Below are positions 1 through 8,239 of a stretch of DNA of 21,535 nucleotides, in pieces. Source of the DNA: Coptodactyla brooksi (lineage: Eukaryota > Arthropoda > Insecta > Coleoptera > Scarabaeidae); assembly GCA_033557675.1 (NCBI GenBank), contig JAWQRM010000552.1:1-21535 (forward strand), in the 5' to 3' direction. Position numbers and translations under genes: made by a program. Positions within the stretch are counted from its first letter, which is position 1; each line of letters opens with the position of its first letter. Below the pieces are notes generated by a model. That model did no database searches. It was not told where the DNA came from and saw only the letters and a list, made by a program, of their open reading frames with translations.

Positions 1-557
1 TTGATACAATTTTGAACATTAATACAAAGCTTTAATAGTAATTGTGGCTGTATCGTTCACCAAATAAATAATTTCATTTGAAAGGTTTTATTTTTTGTTT
101 AGTGATACATAAGGGTCATTATAAATTATAAAAAAAATTAAATAATACTATAATGTGATAAACGCATCTATAGTTTTCTACACTTCTCATCACAGATTCT
201 TGAAATCGATCGCGAACTGCATATAGCCCTTAGTGTAGTAATACATAAAGTTGACTTCAAATTACTACGCTTGCGCAGATGTAAACTCAATTTTCTGTTG
301 TTTCAATTTGAAGGAATTAGTAAATGGCAGAACAGATAACGTAAATATAAGTAATATAAGAGCTTCTTGTTTTCGTCAATATTGTATGTCGCTTTGGGGT
401 TTATTCTCTTGAGTAATAAGTTTTTGTAAAGTAAACTGTGTGTGTGTGTCTTTTTTCCATCTCATTATTAACAATTTCATCGCAATCTTTTCCGGGCATG
501 ATTTTTTCTTCGGTGCGTAATTTTTTTGATTTATTTTTTTCTGTATTTTAATTTCAG
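1..557 (+). other. Cirl: Cirl intron upstream of the alternative lectin exons
   Basis: No coding exon is recognised here. The first half of the lectin domain and the signal peptide must lie before the window. The stretch holds a (TG)n run near 438-449, one copy of a dispersed repeat (about 161-290), and ends in a pyrimidine-rich acceptor (AG at 556-557). Confidence 0.6.
161..290 (+). repeat. dispersed repeat, copy 1
   Basis: This segment shares long blocks with 1665-1770: an AACGCATCTA block, then a TTTTCTACA block, then an AATACATAA block followed by TTTCAAATTACTACGC-like sequence and a GCG tail. Copy 1 is longer by roughly 20-25 bases in the middle. Both copies are non-coding and lie in introns on either side of the lectin and stalk exons, in the same orientation. 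The class is unknown; a MITE or SINE-like element is possible. Confidence 0.6.
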
Positions 558-661
558 ATGTAGTGATAGGGAAAATTGCGAATTTATAGCAGATAACGAG
601 TTATTTGGGGACCCGTGTAGCGATACGAGAAAATATCTTGAAGTTCACTATAATTGTTTGG
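558..661 (+). CDS. Cirl: latrophilin lectin-domain exon, version A
   Basis: This 104-nt exon encodes the C-terminal half of the SUEL/RBL galactose-binding lectin domain of latrophilin. It reads CSDRENC, then LFGDPCSDTRKYLEVHYNC, the signature FGDPC..T.KYLEV.Y.C of the family. In latrophilins this domain is extracellular and binds teneurins. AG at 556-557 precedes it and GGTTAGT follows; the first base completes a codon and the last base starts one (phase 2 in, phase 1 out). It is a sequence-diverged duplicate of 760-866 with the same phases, and inclusion of both shifts the frame, so the two should be mutually exclusive. The domain's first half must be upstream of the window. Confidence 0.85.
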
Positions 662-759
662 GTTAGTTTGAGTTTTATGACGACATACAATATGATAAAA
701 ACGGGAAGCTTTGATAATGTGTTCTCTAATTAATTTCGAACGTTTGTTTTCCAACGCAG

Positions 760-866
760 GTGTAGCCAATTTCAAAATTGTAGCATTTTGGCGAGTACGA
801 ACATGTTTGGCGATCCGTGTCCCGGTACATTAAAGTACTTAGAAGCACATTACCAATGCCTTCCTG
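760..866 (+). CDS. Cirl: latrophilin lectin-domain exon, version B
   Basis: This second, 107-nt version of the lectin half-domain exon reads CSQFQNCS, then MFGDPCPGTLKYLEAHYQC and LP. Acceptor (CCAACGCAG) and donor (G|GTAAGA) are strong, and the phases equal those of exon A. Compared with A it has the more standard GDPCPGT loop, one extra proline codon at the end and an N-C-S glycosylation sequon absent from A. Only 98 nt of intron separate A from B. Joining A to B runs into a TAA at 831-833, so one exon or the other must be used. Swapping them would change the ligand-facing half of the domain; that functional effect is inference. Confidence 0.85.
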
Positions 867-1311
867 GTAAGACAGAGTTAAATTGATATTGACTTTTGGC
901 GCTAACAAAAGGATAGTGCAGCTTTTATCCGGACCACCCTTCGGTATGCCTCCATTATTCCAAAGAATCCAAATTGCTTCTTATGCCTTTAGCGGTGTCT
1001 TTTATCGAAGTCATATCGAAGGAGGATCTTGACTTGACAATCTCGCCCATTGAAAAGCTTCTTTTCCTATTGTTATTTTCCCATTCTTTTCGCGTGTATT
1101 TGGAACTCCAGTTTAACCGTTGGATCATTATTCAAATGTTTGTATATATCGTAAATCTTAATTGACGAGTTAATTGACGCGTACGGCAGCTGCACCATTC
1201 TTCGTTCTAGCGTTCAATTAAGATGACGTCATAGGTAAATTGATTTTTCGGCCGTTTTTTTTAAGTGTCGAATAAACTAATAATAACGAAACGTCTTAAT
1301 GTCCAACGCAG
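867..1311 (+). other. Cirl: Cirl intron, no feature beyond a CRE-like octamer
   Basis: Intron between the alternative lectin exons and the stalk exon. A perfect TGACGTCA octamer is at 1224-1231, but an intronic 8-mer can be chance. It ends in a CAGCAG tandem acceptor at 1309-1314. Confidence 0.6.
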
Positions 1312-1608
1312 CAGCTGCGACCACCACCACAACGACTAGGCCCAGTCCACCCTGGCTGCTGACGTCGCAATCTCCAATATGGAGCACTCCGAAAACGTCC
1401 ATAAGACCGCCCCCGCCGCCTCCCAAGGTTTCCATCACTCCTCCGTCTAGGCCCACTACCACCTCGACCACCCAAACTGTGCCAACTTCAACGCAAGAAG
1501 TGGCACCTCCGCAAGAAGTTCCGCCCACAGATGAAGATGACAAGAGTTTAGAAGAAGACGTCACGTCGGCTATTACTACCAGCACAGGTGTTCCTAAGAA
1601 AATTACCG
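1312..1608 (+). CDS. Cirl: latrophilin Pro/Thr-rich stalk exon
   Basis: This 297-nt exon (phase 1 in, phase 1 out) links the lectin domain to the HormR domain. It encodes AAATTTTTTR, then PSPPWLLTSQSPIWSTP, a run of prolines, and Thr/Ser/Pro-rich sequence ending in an acidic patch (TDEDDKSLEED) and TTSTGVPKKIT. Such mucin-like linkers, probably O-glycosylated, are known between these domains in latrophilins. The acceptor is a NAGNAG pair (CAGCAG, 1309-1314), allowing one alanine more or less. The donor is G|GTAAGC at 1609. The minus-strand reading frame over this exon is a shadow of its low complexity. Confidence 0.8.
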
Positions 1609-2037
1609 GTAAGCTTTTAAAACTCCACCTTTTCATTCAATTTAAACAACATTCTATTATTATTTCAACGCATCTACAGCGGTTTTCTACATTTAACTAC
1701 AGTCAGCTCTTAATGTACTAATACATAAGGTTCATTTCAAATTACTACGCCTGCGTAAACTTAACAAAACCGCCATTGTTATTTGTACGCCTATATCTCT
1801 GAAATTACCCTACTGACAAAATTGAACAAAGCCGAAAAAGATTGAAAAAATTGTTAAAGTTTAAAAACATAATCGCCTATTTATCCGAAAGAAAATAGAA
1901 ATTGACATGATTTTTTTAATGCATAATTCTGTTAAGTATTTAAAAAACAGTAAATCTGGCAACAACTTTCAATTGTACGTGTAAATACTTACTTAAACTT
2001 TGTAGTATATTCTTATAAATTCACATTTATATTTCAG
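1609..2037 (+). other. Cirl: Cirl intron with dispersed repeat copy 2
   Basis: Intron between stalk and HormR exons. Apart from the repeat at 1665-1770 it is AT-rich with no coding signal. It ends TTTATATTTCAG at 2037. Confidence 0.65.
1665..1770 (+). repeat. dispersed repeat, copy 2
   Basis: This is the second copy of the intronic repeat at 161-290, same orientation, with near-identical blocks around AATACATAAGGTTCATTTC and AAATTACTACGC. No flanking target duplication or terminal repeat could be fixed by eye. Confidence 0.6.
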
Positions 2038-2697
2038 ATGAAGGTATAACCCACTTATACTTCCCGTCTTCAAGTAATCCACCTTTCTATACAAACGGCG
2101 AGATAGACGGGACGAATTACTGCATTCCGGTGACGAAGAGGAGCATCTATTGGAATTGGACCTTAACCGGAGAGCAAAATTTGCAGCCCTGTCCGGGAGG
2201 TACGACGGGTTTCGCGAAATGGAAGTGTACGAAGGTGGACGGAAGCCCGAAGTGGGTGCCGGAGTCGCCGGACTTGAGCGAATGTCGTTCCGTGTGGTTA
2301 ACTAGTCTCGAACAAAGGGTGCAAGTGATGAAGGACTCTTTGCTGATGATCACGAACGACCTCGCGCAAGTTACGAGCAGCAAGACTTTATACGGCGGGG
2401 ACATGATGATCACCACCAAAATCATACAGAAGATGACCATCAAAATGGCTCGGGATATTCAAACTATTCCCGACCCGAGACAACGGGAAGCTATCGTTAC
2501 CGATATGTTGAACGCTGTCGTACGAACGGGAAGCAACCTTTTAGACGTGTCGCAACATCCCTCTTGGAAAGACTTGAGCCATAAGGAACAAATGAGGGTC
2601 GCGACATCTTTACTTATCGGGTTAGAAGAAAACGCTTTCCTCTTAGCTGATACCGTAATGAGAGAAAAAACTGTTAATCAAGTAGTTAAGAATATAA
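2038..2697 (+). CDS. Cirl: latrophilin HormR domain and first part of GAIN domain
   Basis: This large 660-nt exon is entered in phase 1 (G+AT = Asp) and left in phase 1 before GTAAGT at 2698. The first ~75 codons carry a hormone-receptor (HormR) motif: NYCIPVTK, IYWNWT, PCPGGTTGFAKWKC, KWVPESPDLSEC, with its cysteines and aromatic residues in the usual order. From about codon 80 an alpha-helical segment follows (QVMKDSLLMITNDLAQ, MARDIQTIPDPRQREAI, LLIGLEENAFLLADT), which matches GAIN subdomain A of latrophilins. HormR and GAIN are extracellular; GAIN carries out autoproteolysis with the next exon's GPS. A GTG at 2130 is internal, not a start. Confidence 0.9.
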
Positions 2698-2850
2698 GTA
2701 AGTAATTATTAAGCAGGTTTGGTAAAAGTTCATCCGTGATACGTTAAAGCTATGATCTTTTCGTACCTTGATGAACTTCAACTAAACCTGTGTTTAGTAT
2801 TGATTGTGTATTGATATTGTTCATCTTAATTTTATTAATTTATTTTTTAG

Positions 2851-3443
2851 TGTTATCCGTTCGTGTATTAGAAACTAAATATGTATCGACGGAAAAGTTT
2901 CCTTCCGATCAAAAGTGGATGGCGAGTAACGATTCGATAGAACTCCCGCAAGGAGCGTTACTAGAAAATAGCGATGGTGGTCTCGTGCGGTTGGTATTTG
3001 TTGCATTTGACCACCTCGAAGAGATTTTGCAATGGCACCCCGACTCGTCGGACGCAAACGCAAACAAAACACGTATTTTAAACAGTAAAATTATATCGGC
3101 CAGTCTCGGCAAAGGTCGTCACATTCAGTTACGAGAGCCAGTACGATTAACGTTTAAGCATCTGCAAACGGCAAACGTTAGCAAGCCGTCATGCGTGTTT
3201 TGGGATTACACGACGAGCACGTGGTCGGAGGAAGGTTGCGACGTCGATTCGACAAATTCGACACATACCGTGTGTCTCTGTAATCATTTGACTAATTTTG
3301 CGATACTTATGGACGTCCATGCTGTGTACTTACCTGATGGCCATCAGATCGCGTTACAAATAATTACTTACGTCGGATGTATTATTTCGATTATTTGCCT
3401 AATATTAGTCATCATTACTTTTCAATTATTTAGAGGATTAAAG
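2851..3443 (+). CDS. Cirl: latrophilin GAIN subdomain B, GPS cleavage site and TM1
   Basis: This 593-nt exon begins after TATTTTTTAG and is entered in phase 1 (A+TG = Met), giving LSVRVLETKYVSTEKF and the beta-rich GAIN part. The GPS follows: CVFWDYTTSTWSEEGC ... CLCNHLTNFAIL. The cysteines and tryptophans are all present, and the cleavage tripeptide is His-Leu|Thr (Leu 3288-3290, Thr 3291-3293), so autoproteolysis is expected to work. The Thr begins the tethered agonist, as in other adhesion GPCRs. The first membrane helix (TYVGCIISIICLILVIITF) ends the exon, which leaves in phase 0 after an AAG codon. Confidence 0.93.
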
Positions 3444-3500
3444 GTATATCGCGAACGATGTTGTTTTTAACGCTATTGATCGTTTGATTATGTTTTTCAG

Positions 3501-3666
3501 AGTGATCGAACTACGATACATTCCAACTTATGTTTCTGCTTACTAGTAGCGGAAGTCATATTTTTGTTCGGTATAAATCGTACCGATTACCATACGACAT
3601 GTTCTATTATTGCAGGATTCCTGCATTACTTCTTTTTATGCGCTTTCTTTTGGATGTTTTTCGAAG
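3501..3666 (+). CDS. Cirl: latrophilin TM2-TM3 exon
   Basis: The 166-nt exon starts after TTTTTCAG (57-bp intron) in phase 0. It encodes IHSNLCFCLLVAEVIFLFGI (TM2), the first extracellular loop with the conserved cysteine (TTCSIIAG), and HYFFLCAFFWMFFEG, the family-typical TM3. Leaves in phase 1 at G|GTAAAT. Confidence 0.92.
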
Positions 3667-3723
3667 GTAAATAAATACGTTAGCAATGCAAACTATAATT
3701 AAAATGTTCGCTTATTGTTTTAG

Positions 3724-3938
3724 GCTTCCAAATATACGTGATGTTAATAGAGGTGTTCGAAGTAGAAAAATCTAGAATCCGTTATTATTATATAACCTCG
3801 TATATAATACCCTTAATAATAGTCATTGTATCGGCTATAATTTTTCCGAAAGGTTACGGCACAGAACGATACTGCTGGCTTAAACCGGAAAATTATTTTA
3901 TTTATAGTTTCGTAGGTCCTGTGATTTTGATTTTAGGG
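3724..3938 (+). CDS. Cirl: latrophilin TM3-TM5 exon
   Basis: This 215-nt exon completes TM3 (FQIYVMLIEVFE), crosses the second intracellular loop, then TM4 (YIIPLIIVIVSAIIF), the second extracellular loop with the RYCWL motif holding the conserved disulfide cysteine, and the start of TM5 (YSFVGPVILILG). The preceding intron is 57 bp. It ends in phase 0 at GGG|GTAAGT. Reading past the donor meets a stop at 3966-3968. Confidence 0.92.
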
Positions 3939-4332
3939 GTAAGTATGTACCATAGGTATCCCTTATAACGCCACAGACCCTTATGCATAAATACAGCCAG
4001 TTCCACCCAAAGTGTCCGTCTTAATAGAATAACTAAGAAGGTGAATCGTCAAGAATCTCTGCGAATTTTGCATTATTTAAAGTGAATGCCTAGAGGTGAA
4101 AGTGCTGACTTGTTATCAGAAGGTCGACAATGCAGAAAAAATTTCTCTTTGACAATTGAAACTTCTGACAATACTGAATGGGAAGGGGTTGAAGCTTTGA
4201 AAATTTTCAATTAACAAATTACTGGTAAAACAAGATGAAAGGACAATTAAGTTGAATAATAGTGTTATTCACTGCAACTGACTGTACAGAAGGCTTATTT
4301 AGAAATTTATTTAATGCTATGTTTTGTTGTAG
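3939..4332 (+). other. Cirl: Cirl intron, nothing recognised
   Basis: Intron between the two TM5 exons. No repeat, ORF or RNA gene was recognised in it. Confidence 0.6.
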
Positions 4333-4436
4333 GCGAACGTCTTATTTTTAGCAATGGCAATTGTAATGATGTGTCGTCATTCAAACTCTAATGTTTCTAT
4401 TAAGAATAAGGAACAGTCGAAATTGGCCAGTACTAG
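4333..4436 (+). CDS. Cirl: latrophilin end of TM5 and third intracellular loop
   Basis: The 104-nt exon starts after TTTTGTTGTAG in phase 0. It encodes ANVLFLAMAIVMMCRH (end of TM5) and KNKEQSKLAST of the third intracellular loop, leaving in phase 2 (AG|GTAAGT). Phase 2 joins exactly to the exon at 6603 (AG+A = Arg, then TWLKGA), so the next 2.17 kb are one intron in the main transcript. Confidence 0.9.
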
Positions 4437-6602
4437 GTAAGTATCCGCACGGAGTGCCTGTAAAACTTAAATGTGTGTCCAGCATGACGTATTATTCTAA
4501 ACGAATTATTTTCGAACGAGCGAAATGAAATTCGGTGTCGGTACTTTTCTAATATTGTTTATTCTCTTATTGCATGGCCGTCTTACCCTACGGTAGTGGA
4601 AAGGAAGAAAATGCACTACAATCCAAATTTCAAGTCCCGTTGTAAGATATTTTTTTAACGTTCTTACCTGTAGTTCACGCGTTCCTTGTGCGCACATCCT
4701 ACGCTTCCTGTTTCTGTTTTACTAATCTTTTTATGTAGATATTGTATCTTGTTATGTTGCTTATTTTAAACTATGTACAGGGCGGGCCGACTACATGTAG
4801 AGAGTGAGTCCTGGCTTATGCAAAAATGTTTAAAGGGTGATAACAACAGTTTATTGTATATCTTACGTAGCTTTTGAAAATGTATTATATGCATATTTAG
4901 TTTTGTTAATTACAAAAAAAAAATAAATGATCTATGGAAGATCATAGACAGATATACAAGTAAGTATACCCTGTAGGAAATTACATGCCGTCTCATAGGG
5001 ATATTGCATTCTCGTATGCGATTGGTTAGGTCATTCCGGCGATCACAAAGATCGCACGACAATTAGCAAGGGAAATGTAGTATGAATCCCATATTGACTT
5101 AGACACGCAGATTCCCTGAGAGCGTTGATGGACACACAACGGCTTCAGAATGTCTGTTTTTACAGTCGCTGAGAGGGTTCAAAGTCTTCAGAAGAAGTAA
5201 ATTTATTTGCAGTTGCTTTCAAAAATGGGCCAATTCCATCACGTCGAAGAATATTGCGTATTGTCAAAGTGTTCGAAAAGACAGGTTGTGTGACACGTTG
5301 TCACCAATGCCACTTGGAAATTCGAGGCTCAGGAAAATGATATCTGTGCATTTGTCACAGTTGGTGAACCTGTCTTCAGCAGACAAATCTCAGGAACGGT
5401 CAGGAACATTTTGTAACGACATACATTCCTTTGCTTTAAAGTGGGAACTACGCAAGAGATTTTTCCTGAGGGCATTGTCAGACAAATGGAGTTTTGTGAA
5501 ACTATGATGGAAAAATCAAACGAGAATGAAAATTTCTTAGGAAATATTTTATTTTCGGATGAATCGTCTTTTCCCATTCATGGTCGTCACAATCCGACTG
5601 TTACGCGATATTGGACTCGGGAAAATAAGCATCTAATTGTTGCTGCTTAAACGCAGTATCCACAAAAGCTGAATGTTTGGACTGGTATTTTAGGTGATTT
5701 CGTCATTGGACCTTTTTTAATTGATAGAACCTAAATGCCAACAAATATTCAAAACTATTGCAGAACTATGCGATTCCTGCTGTCCGAAACCTCCCACTCA
5801 ACTTTGGCAAGGTTTCATTTCAGCTTGATGGCTGCCCAGCTCATAATACGATGAGGGTACGAGAATTTCTGAGGAATACTTTCACTGATCGTATTATTAG
5901 CGAAAGTGACATCATTATATAGCCCCCTAGATCACCAGATTTATTACCAAATGATTTTTTTGTTGAGGTACATTGAAGAAATCATTTACCAACATCGTCA
6001 GTGAGCCAATAGTTTAAATGAGCTCACAATATAAATTATATAAACTATAATTTTTAGTATAGCCATCTATTTGAAAACTGATAAATAAGGGCAAAAAAAA
6101 ATTAGTAATCAAGTGCAGTAGCATTGCTTTTATTATAACTGCAATGTAACAAAGAGTATACTGTTCCATTCAACATACTTTGAACTTTACCTAGAAATGT
6201 CAAAGGAAGGCCATCTGCTTTTTCATGAATGAAATTAAAGCAGGAACGCATAGGAATGTTAGAGATCCAACCGTGGGCAAAGATGAAAGATATGTGTTTT
6301 AACTACACTGGTGCTAGCTAGTTATAAATCATAAGAACTGAAATACGTGATAGAGATCTTTATTTAGTGTATTTTTGTTATCTTCTCCGAACACTTTGTG
6401 TGAGCTGCATCTGACGTAATTAAAAAAGGAATTATCAGTATCCATTTAAACATTCTTGCATAAGTTAAGACTTGTCCTAGAGATCTATATCACTCTGTAT
6501 TACTGAATGGCAAGAACTGATAGCTTTTGTCGTCTCTGCTACTTCTATACTTGTATCGCACTAAATCCAATGTAACCAAACGATGTTTTATTTTTTTTTT
6601 AG
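4437..6602 (+). other. Cirl: long Cirl intron carrying a Tc1/mariner relic
   Basis: This 2166-bp intron separates TM5 from TM6 and is much longer than the 53-57 bp introns around it. The expansion is at least partly due to the transposase relic at 5145-5990. The rest shows no recognisable feature except a possible 23-nt microexon at 4781-4803. Confidence 0.75.
5145..5990 (+). mobile_element. decayed Tc1/mariner-superfamily transposase
   Basis: In three interrupted frames this reads as a DDE transposase of the insect Tc1/mariner group: LFSDESSFPIHGRHNPTV with the first catalytic Asp (5558-5560), then LNVWTGILGDFVIGPF, then FQLDGCPAHNTMRVREFL with the second Asp (5827-5829), and PPRSPDLLPNDFF with the third (5938-5940). 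Stops (TAA after IVAA, TAG at 5920-5922 in place of the usual Trp) and at least one frameshift between the first and second Asp show that it is dead. The N-terminal DNA-binding part is only weakly visible. Terminal inverted repeats were not found by eye. Confidence 0.85.
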
Positions 6603-6771
6603 AACATGGTTGAAAGGCGCAGTATGTTTAGTCGTTTTACTCGGATTAACTTGGACTTTTGGATTACTATACCTAAACCAAGAAACTGTCATTATGGCTT
6701 ACCTGTTTACAGTGTTCAATTCGTTGCAAGGATGTTTCATATTTTTGTTCCACTGTGTTCAAAACGAAAAG
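6603..6771 (+). CDS. Cirl: latrophilin TM6-TM7 exon
   Basis: After a T-rich tract and AG (6601-6602) this 169-nt exon encodes TWLKGAVCLVVLLGLTWTFG (TM6 with the family LGLTW motif) and VIMAYLFTVFNSLQGCFIFL (TM7), then FHCVQNEK. Phase 2 in, phase 0 out at AAG|GTAACG. Other frames across it are shadows. Confidence 0.93.
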
Positions 6772-6824
6772 GTAACGAATGGGACAATTCGATATGTACG
6801 AAAGTAATTAACGAGATGTTTTAG

Positions 6825-7191
6825 GTGAGAAAGGAATATCGAAAGTTTATAATGCAACACTCTTGGCTGCCAAAGTGCTTACGTTGTTCAAAACCGAACG
6901 GCTCGGGAAGTAGCAGCGATAGCACGGGAATGAACAAGGAGCGCAGGACGAGTCTGTATGACGGGTCGAACGGGAACCAGTCCGGCCCGAACTCGCATTC
7001 CACGGACAATTCGGTGTTGTCACCTCACGGAACTAGTGTGGGTATCAACAATCTCGTTACGCCCAATAACCTAAATAACGTGCGACCGACTGCACTTCTC
7101 CAGGTTCTTTCAAGAACCGACCTGAACAATGCTAGTACCACCACGACCAACCACAACCACAACCGACTGCTCAATATGTCCTCTCAACAAG
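6825..7191 (+). CDS. Cirl: latrophilin proximal cytoplasmic tail exon
   Basis: After a 53-bp intron this exon continues VRKEYRKFIMQHSWLPKCL from TM7 into the intracellular tail, a Ser/Gly/Asn-rich, probably disordered region (RTSLYDGSNGNQSGPNSHS, VLSPHGTSVGINNLV, STTTTNHNHNRLLNMSSQQ). The likely donor is G|GTACAG at 7192, leaving phase 1. Reading on without splicing gives about 31 more codons to a stop at 7284-7286, a possible short-tail isoform. Confidence in the 3' border is moderate. Confidence 0.8.
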
Positions 7192-7704
7192 GTACAGCCT
7201 CTAAAAGCTTTGGTTACGCAGCTCCTGCCTATTATAATTACACAGTTTTTACTCCTTCTGCCTTTACATCTCTATACTTTCTTTAATTGTTACGTACATG
7301 TATATATACAGAAACGGAAATAAGTATTCATACAAATCTTTCTCTTTTATTGTGGTTTATCTAGAGCACTCGACTTTATCGCTAACCAAGATGGAGTCGT
7401 CTCTTGATCAACTTTTTTTTTTAAATACGAATACTTCTTTCCATAACTGTACATACACATATTAACTGACACAAAGTTTTGAGCTGCTTACTAACTCGAC
7501 TCAACTCAATTTGTGGTACCGTGGTGGTGCATTCATTGCCCTCCCTTCTATAATCTCTTACTTTCATTTATGGCATGTATCGTAAAGCTAACTAACAACC
7601 GGAGAGTATTAACGAGACGGTCCAAGTTAGACGCTTCTCTTGTTGTCTTGTGCTTTTTATTAACGGTTAAAGACGTAAGGGTGACGTTGGAAATTGTTTT
7701 GCAG
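7192..7704 (+). other. Cirl: Cirl tail intron
   Basis: Intron between two tail exons. AT-rich, with an AT-repeat near 7300-7310 and no recognised element. The frame change between the flanking exons suggests either another acceptor (AG at 7671-7672 gives a compatible phase) or a small unrecognised exon in here. Confidence 0.45.
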
Positions 7705-7986
7705 TTGCAACGAAACTGGAGTTCTCGCAGCTGCACAAGTATGAGCCGAACGGGCAAAATTTTTGCGCCCACGTCCGCTTCGGACGACACGGCCGCTACT
7801 CTGTCACCCCCCCCATTGCGCACGGGTCACGGGGCTGACGTTTCGCCTACACCTACTCTAGAAACTACCCCCAACACGTCTACCCTGCCCTATATTCGTA
7901 ATTTCTATAAAAACTCCACTGTCAATTCCGACATATCTAAATCTGTATCTACGTGGGGTCCTCTTCATAAACCTCTACATTGGAAG
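7705..7986 (+). CDS. Cirl: latrophilin cytoplasmic tail exon
   Basis: This exon encodes a low-complexity tail segment: KIFAPTSASDDTAATLSPPP, then SPTPTLETTPNTSTLPYIRN and VSTWGPLHKPLHWK. It ends in phase 0 at AAG|GTGCGT and joins in frame to NISFKSYSRDSGHGGSEQE, which fixes the frame of its 3' part. The 5' border is unsure: the best acceptor (TTTTGCAG at 7704) is one phase off the phase-1 end of the previous exon, whereas AG at 7671-7672 would fit. A run of eight C near 7806-7813 is a place where a sequencing indel could also confuse the frame. Confidence 0.65.
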
Positions 7987-8239
7987 GTGCGTAATAGGTG
8001 TGATTGGTGCCATTGTAGAGGTCTTATTTCTATTAATCAACCTAGACAGAAGTGTCCTATTTTTATGTTTAATCGAAATAAGATTACATTCACAGACGTG
8101 TATACCTAAAAATAGGGCATTTCAAACTATTTCAGTTAGAATAGTTACTCTGCATAGCTTGGTGGTAGTTCACATAAACACACACTTATATAAAAACCTT
8201 TCAAATGCAAACTAATATCCGCTTTTTTTTTTCTCATAG

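Noticed and set aside
901..960. Third copy of the lectin exon
   Set aside because: Sequence after exon B has a weak TAG and some Cys/Pro codons but lacks the FGDPC...KYLE signature.
1224..1231. TGACGTCA CRE octamer
   Set aside because: A single intronic 8-mer with no nearby transcription start; not enough for a regulatory call.
1277..1636. 119-codon minus-strand frame rich in Gly and Val
   Set aside because: It is the antisense of the Pro/Thr stalk exon; low complexity keeps it open.
2130..2705. Start of a separate protein at GTG 2130
   Set aside because: The frame continues upstream to a good acceptor at 2037 and carries the first HormR residues (NYCIPV), so the GTG is an internal valine.
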